Source: Euplotes aediculatus
Lineage: Eukaryota > Ciliophora > Spirotrichea > Euplotida > Euplotidae
Reading direction: 5' to 3'
DNA: 25,938 nt
NCBI GenBank assembly: GCA_030463445.1
Contig: JAQGFW010033729.1
Span: 1-25,938 of the forward strand
The notes under the pieces are model-generated. The model had not been told where the DNA came from and did no database searches. It saw nothing but the letters and a program-made list of their open reading frames with translations. Below, one piece after another: positions 23,540-25,938 of the stretch (position 1 is the first letter of the stretch; each line of letters opens with the position of its first letter). A program made the translations under genes and the position numbers.

Positions 23540-24997
23540 ATGAAACCCAAGAAAATTATCGTTTTTGTACTTTTTTTGTTTGAATTGAGCAGTGCCTTTG
23601 CCCAATTCAAATTAGATAAAACTGATGCTAAGTTTACGGTTAAAAAAGGGGTTGAAGTCTTTGAAGATACTTCGAGAAAGCTAAATGTCGAAACTATTCA
23701 GAACAGAAAATTTGTAGAATCAAAAACAATAATTCCGAATTTTGGCTGGGGCAAATCAGTAGGGTGGGTGCGGTTTTCGGTTGTTAATCCAAATATAAAA
23801 AACGATAATTTATTACTCCATATCAACTCTGCGATTTTTGATAACCTAAGTTTTTATTTGGTAAAAGATGGCAAAGTCATAGATAAATTTGAGAATATAA
23901 GTAGCCTTACACCGCTCGAAAAACGGGCATTTCAGCACCGAGATTTTGTTTTTCGGCTTAATTTAAAGACCGATTCGATTTATACCGTTTACCTGAAAGG
24001 GCAGAATCAGCTCAATAACCTGAAATTCCCGATGGAGATTTGGCAAGAAAGGGCATTTTTGAAAGCCGAAAAATCGAGTCATTTATTTTGGGGAATTATC
24101 ATCGGTACTTTTGTTTTGATAGCACTTGCCAATTTTGTTTTGGGCTTGCTGATGCAAATGCGTACATTTATCTATTATGGGCTTTATGTTGTCAGTTTGA
24201 TTTTGGTTTTTCTGAATCTCGAAGGTTTTCTGTACGAATACTTACCAAGTTCGTTCATAAAAGGTAGTTTTTACGATATTCACCACCTTTTCAATTACTC
24301 CACATTCTTTTTTATTACCCTTTTTGTGGTATCGTTTACCAAGCTTTCGTTGATTGATAAACCGTATTTTGAGAGAGGTTTCAGAATCCTACAATTACTG
24401 TTTTGGCTTACGTTGATTCCGACAATTCTTAATCCACTATGGATTGATAACGTCTCTGATTTATTTCTACAGATTTGGGGTTGGACAGGCCGAATCTTGA
24501 TTTTAGCGATAATCATTTGGGGATATGTAACGGTTTTTGCAAGCCTAAAAAATAACCAAATGGCAAAAGTATTTTTGATTGCCTCGGTACCGCCCTTGCT
24601 TGCGTATTTGATACCACAATACCAAGTTTTTAATTTTTGGATTGTGCAGCCGTTTTCGTATTTGGTGGGTTTTTCGATAGAGATTACCGTGCTTTCGGTA
24701 GCGATGATTTTCAAGATTAAAGAATATATTTTTACCAAACAATCTTCTCAAACAATTCTTATTTCTCCGATTAAAGAACTCAAAAACGCAGAATCTTTAT
24801 CGAGCAATACAATATTAAGCAAGCGAGAAACCGAGATTTTAAGAGCTTTTGCCAACGGATTTACTTACCAAGAGATTTCGGATGCGATGTTTATCAGCCC
24901 TCATACGGTACGAACTCACATCAAAAATATTTATCAAAAGTTAGAAATAAATTCAAAACCTGAAGCTGTTCGATATGTTATGGACAATTTAGGCTGA
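23540..24997 (+). CDS. 7TM-DISM sensor fused to LuxR-type DNA-binding domain
   Basis: This 485-residue protein has a signal peptide (cleavage near AFA|QFK) and an extracytoplasmic 7TMR-DISMED2-like sensing domain (about 25-170; FGWGKSVGWVRFSVVN is characteristic). Seven predicted membrane helices follow (about 180-395). The C-terminal LuxR/GerE HTH at 426-485 contains LSKRETEILRAFANG, YQEISDAMFISPHTVRTHI and IYQKLEINS. It is thus a membrane-bound one-component regulator: no kinase or receiver domain is present. It is divergent from the four-gene secreted-protein run, with an inverted repeat in the 86-base gap, so it may regulate that run or itself. The ligand is unknown; DISMED2 domains are thought to bind carbohydrates in some cases. 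Confidence 0.9.
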   Translation: MKPKKIIVFVLFLFELSSAFAQFKLDKTDAKFTVKKGVEVFEDTSRKLNVETIQNRKFVESKTIIPNFGWGKSVGWVRFSVVNPNIKNDNLLLHINSAIFDNLSFYLVKDGKVIDKFENISSLTPLEKRAFQHRDFVFRLNLKTDSIYTVYLKGQNQLNNLKFPMEIWQERAFLKAEKSSHLFWGIIIGTFVLIALANFVLGLLMQMRTFIYYGLYVVSLILVFLNLEGFLYEYLPSSFIKGSFYDIHHLFNYSTFFFITLFVVSFTKLSLIDKPYFERGFRILQLLFWLTLIPTILNPLWIDNVSDLFLQIWGWTGRILILAIIIWGYVTVFASLKNNQMAKVFLIASVPPLLAYLIPQYQVFNFWIVQPFSYLVGFSIEITVLSVAMIFKIKEYIFTKQSSQTILISPIKELKNAESLSSNTILSKRETEILRAFANGFTYQEISDAMFISPHTVRTHIKNIYQKLEINSKPEAVRYVMDNLG

Positions 24998-25010
24998 TGG
25001 ATTGCCTAAA
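24988..25010 (+). terminator. Hairpin overlapping the stop of the 7TM regulator
   Basis: TTTAGGC (24988-24994) pairs perfectly with GCCTAAA (25004-25010) around a 9-base loop that contains the stop codon. There is no T-run after it, so it may be a weak terminator or an mRNA end structure. Confidence 0.35.
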
Positions 25011-25040
25011 ACTCAGGAGCATATTGTGCAAAGGTTGTAC

Positions 25041-25069
25041 TTTGGCATATTTATTGAGCGTATTTTTTG
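25041..25069 (+). promoter_or_regulatory. Candidate promoter of the RICIN-like secreted protein
   Basis: TTTG at 25041-25044 and TATTTTTTG at 25061-25069 are separated by 16 bases, a little short of the usual 19. Transcription would begin about 20 bases before the ATG at 25097. Confidence 0.33.
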
Positions 25070-25096
25070 TGCATGTATCCGTTTAATAAATTTGTT

Positions 25097-25938
25097 ATGA
25101 GAAAACTGTTTGCTCTGCTCCTATTTTGGAGTATTTCTGTACCGCTGCTTGCCCAAGGAGATTACATTCAGGTACATATTCAGCAGGAGTGTGTTGATGG
25201 AAAAAATAAACTCCGAATTTTACCTATTTCGCCAAGTAAAAATATCGGAGATTTTAGCTACGATATTGAGCCTTTTATAGATTTCGGAGATGATTTCTTA
25301 TGTGAAGTAATCCGAACGGATAAACCCAATGAATTCTATATTAAAGAACCTCCTCGAAACAAACACGCCAATTTCTACTTTAAAGTCAGGAAGGCGGGCT
25401 ATGCCGATTTTTCGTTGAAATGGTACGTAACAACCTGCGACCACGACGGAAACCCAATCTATTGCCCCGAAAATTATCGTACAATCCGTGCTGATAAAAC
25501 GTATCATACAACAGGAGAACCATTTAAACTAACCTACGAAGGTTGCCCAAAAGCAAAATTGGTTATTATGGATTTCATTGAAGGTTTGAATGATAGACCC
25601 AATATCGGTGAATATTTAGACAGATTGCATAAAACAGATAATACGGTATCGGGTGTTGTGCCAAATCAACCATTTTTGATTGGGATGTTCTGCGGAAGCC
25701 AAGGAGAGTGCCACGGATATACTACTTATGCTATGGTACCTGACGGATACACGGTTAAGTCTGTTCCAAACGGTTTCTTTAAACTTAAAAATGTTGGCTC
25801 AAATAAATACGTAGCGTTTGATAATAACAAAGATAATATTGTCCAGTATTCTCAAACCGAAGAAACTTGGAAGTTCGAGAAAGTAGAAGAGCCAAACGTT
25901 TATAGAATTGTGTCATCGCAAGGTAAATCTCTCGAAGC
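25097..25938 (+). CDS. Secreted protein with RICIN-like C-terminal domain (3' end outside window)
   Basis: The frame is open from ATG 25097 to the window edge, at least 280 residues. The N-terminus MRKLFALLLFWSISVPLLAQ is a clear signal peptide. Residues about 20-230 are beta-rich with several cysteines (QQECVDGKN, TTCDHDGNPIYC, FCGSQGECHG) and resemble no family I recognise. From about 230 the sequence changes to FKLKNVGSNKYVAFDN, then TWKFEKVEEPNVYRIVSS and QGKSLE, the pattern of a RICIN-type beta-trefoil lectin domain. It lies 99 bases after the 7TM regulator. A carbohydrate-binding surface role is inferred. The function of the first part is unknown. Confidence 0.78.
   Translation, partial: MRKLFALLLFWSISVPLLAQGDYIQVHIQQECVDGKNKLRILPISPSKNIGDFSYDIEPFIDFGDDFLCEVIRTDKPNEFYIKEPPRNKHANFYFKVRKAGYADFSLKWYVTTCDHDGNPIYCPENYRTIRADKTYHTTGEPFKLTYEGCPKAKLVIMDFIEGLNDRPNIGEYLDRLHKTDNTVSGVVPNQPFLIGMFCGSQGECHGYTTYAMVPDGYTVKSVPNGFFKLKNVGSNKYVAFDNNKDNIVQYSQTEETWKFEKVEEPNVYRIVSSQGKSLE

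Noticed and set aside
1-25938. CRISPR array, tRNA, rRNA or insertion sequence
   Set aside because: No regularly spaced repeats, tRNA-like cloverleaf ends, ribosomal stretches or transposase motifs were seen.
25097-25938. Ricin-type toxin
   Set aside because: Only the beta-trefoil binding-type tail is seen; there is no catalytic toxin domain, and the rest is an unrecognised secreted protein.

Overview
The window looks like a piece of a Bacteroidota chromosome, probably order Cytophagales. The evidence is the low G+C content, the TTTG / TAnnTTTG promoter style, a reg_prop-type hybrid two-component regulator, a 7TM-DISM/LuxR regulator and a DUF1501 plus DUF1549/DUF1553 exported gene pair. The exact genus is inference. 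There are 18 protein-coding genes (the first and last cut by the window edges), no rRNA or tRNA that I could recognise, no CRISPR array and no insertion sequence.

Layout: (1) 1-555 is the 3' end of a 2-oxoacid:ferredoxin oxidoreductase beta subunit, closed by a strong hairpin terminator. (2) 779-5656 is a very A+T-rich three-gene operon: a 1125-residue TPR-like/histidine-kinase-type ATPase protein, a stand-alone receiver protein, and a receiver fused to a TOPRIM-type catalytic domain. This matches the layout of the antiphage Detocs system (dtcA-dtcB-dtcC), but with a TOPRIM nuclease-like effector in place of the usual ATP-cleaving nucleosidase. It is the most interesting item in the window. 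(3) 5771-9990 (minus) holds an exported DUF1501 lipoprotein and a membrane-anchored c-type cytochrome with DUF1549/DUF1553 and a CBM6-like insert. (4) 10350-16199 (plus) holds a one-piece hybrid two-component regulator and an unrecognised 567-residue protein.

(5) 16252-18208 (minus) is a cryptochrome/photolyase-family gene followed after 4 bp by dihydrofolate reductase. The pairing is suggestive because many photolyases carry a folate antenna. A terminator-shaped hairpin directly touches the photolyase start codon. (6) 18299-19189 (minus) is an exported sugar-isomerase-like TIM barrel. (7) 19293-19966 (minus) is a PIN-domain toxin-antitoxin pair with a dyad over its promoter. (8) 20036-23453 (minus) is a tight four-gene run encoding a small hypothetical protein, a repeat-rich surface protein, a secreted three-repeat beta-rich protein and a DUF3592 membrane protein. 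(9) 23540-24997 (plus, divergent) is a 7TM sensor fused to a LuxR-type DNA-binding domain, followed by (10) a secreted protein with a RICIN-like tail that runs off the window.

The detocs-like block is bounded by hairpins and has visibly lower G+C than both flanks (hand counts of single 60-base lines gave about 25% inside and 35-40% in the DUF1501/DUF1553 genes). That is consistent with an acquired defence module. All family assignments were made by reading motifs, without database searches.
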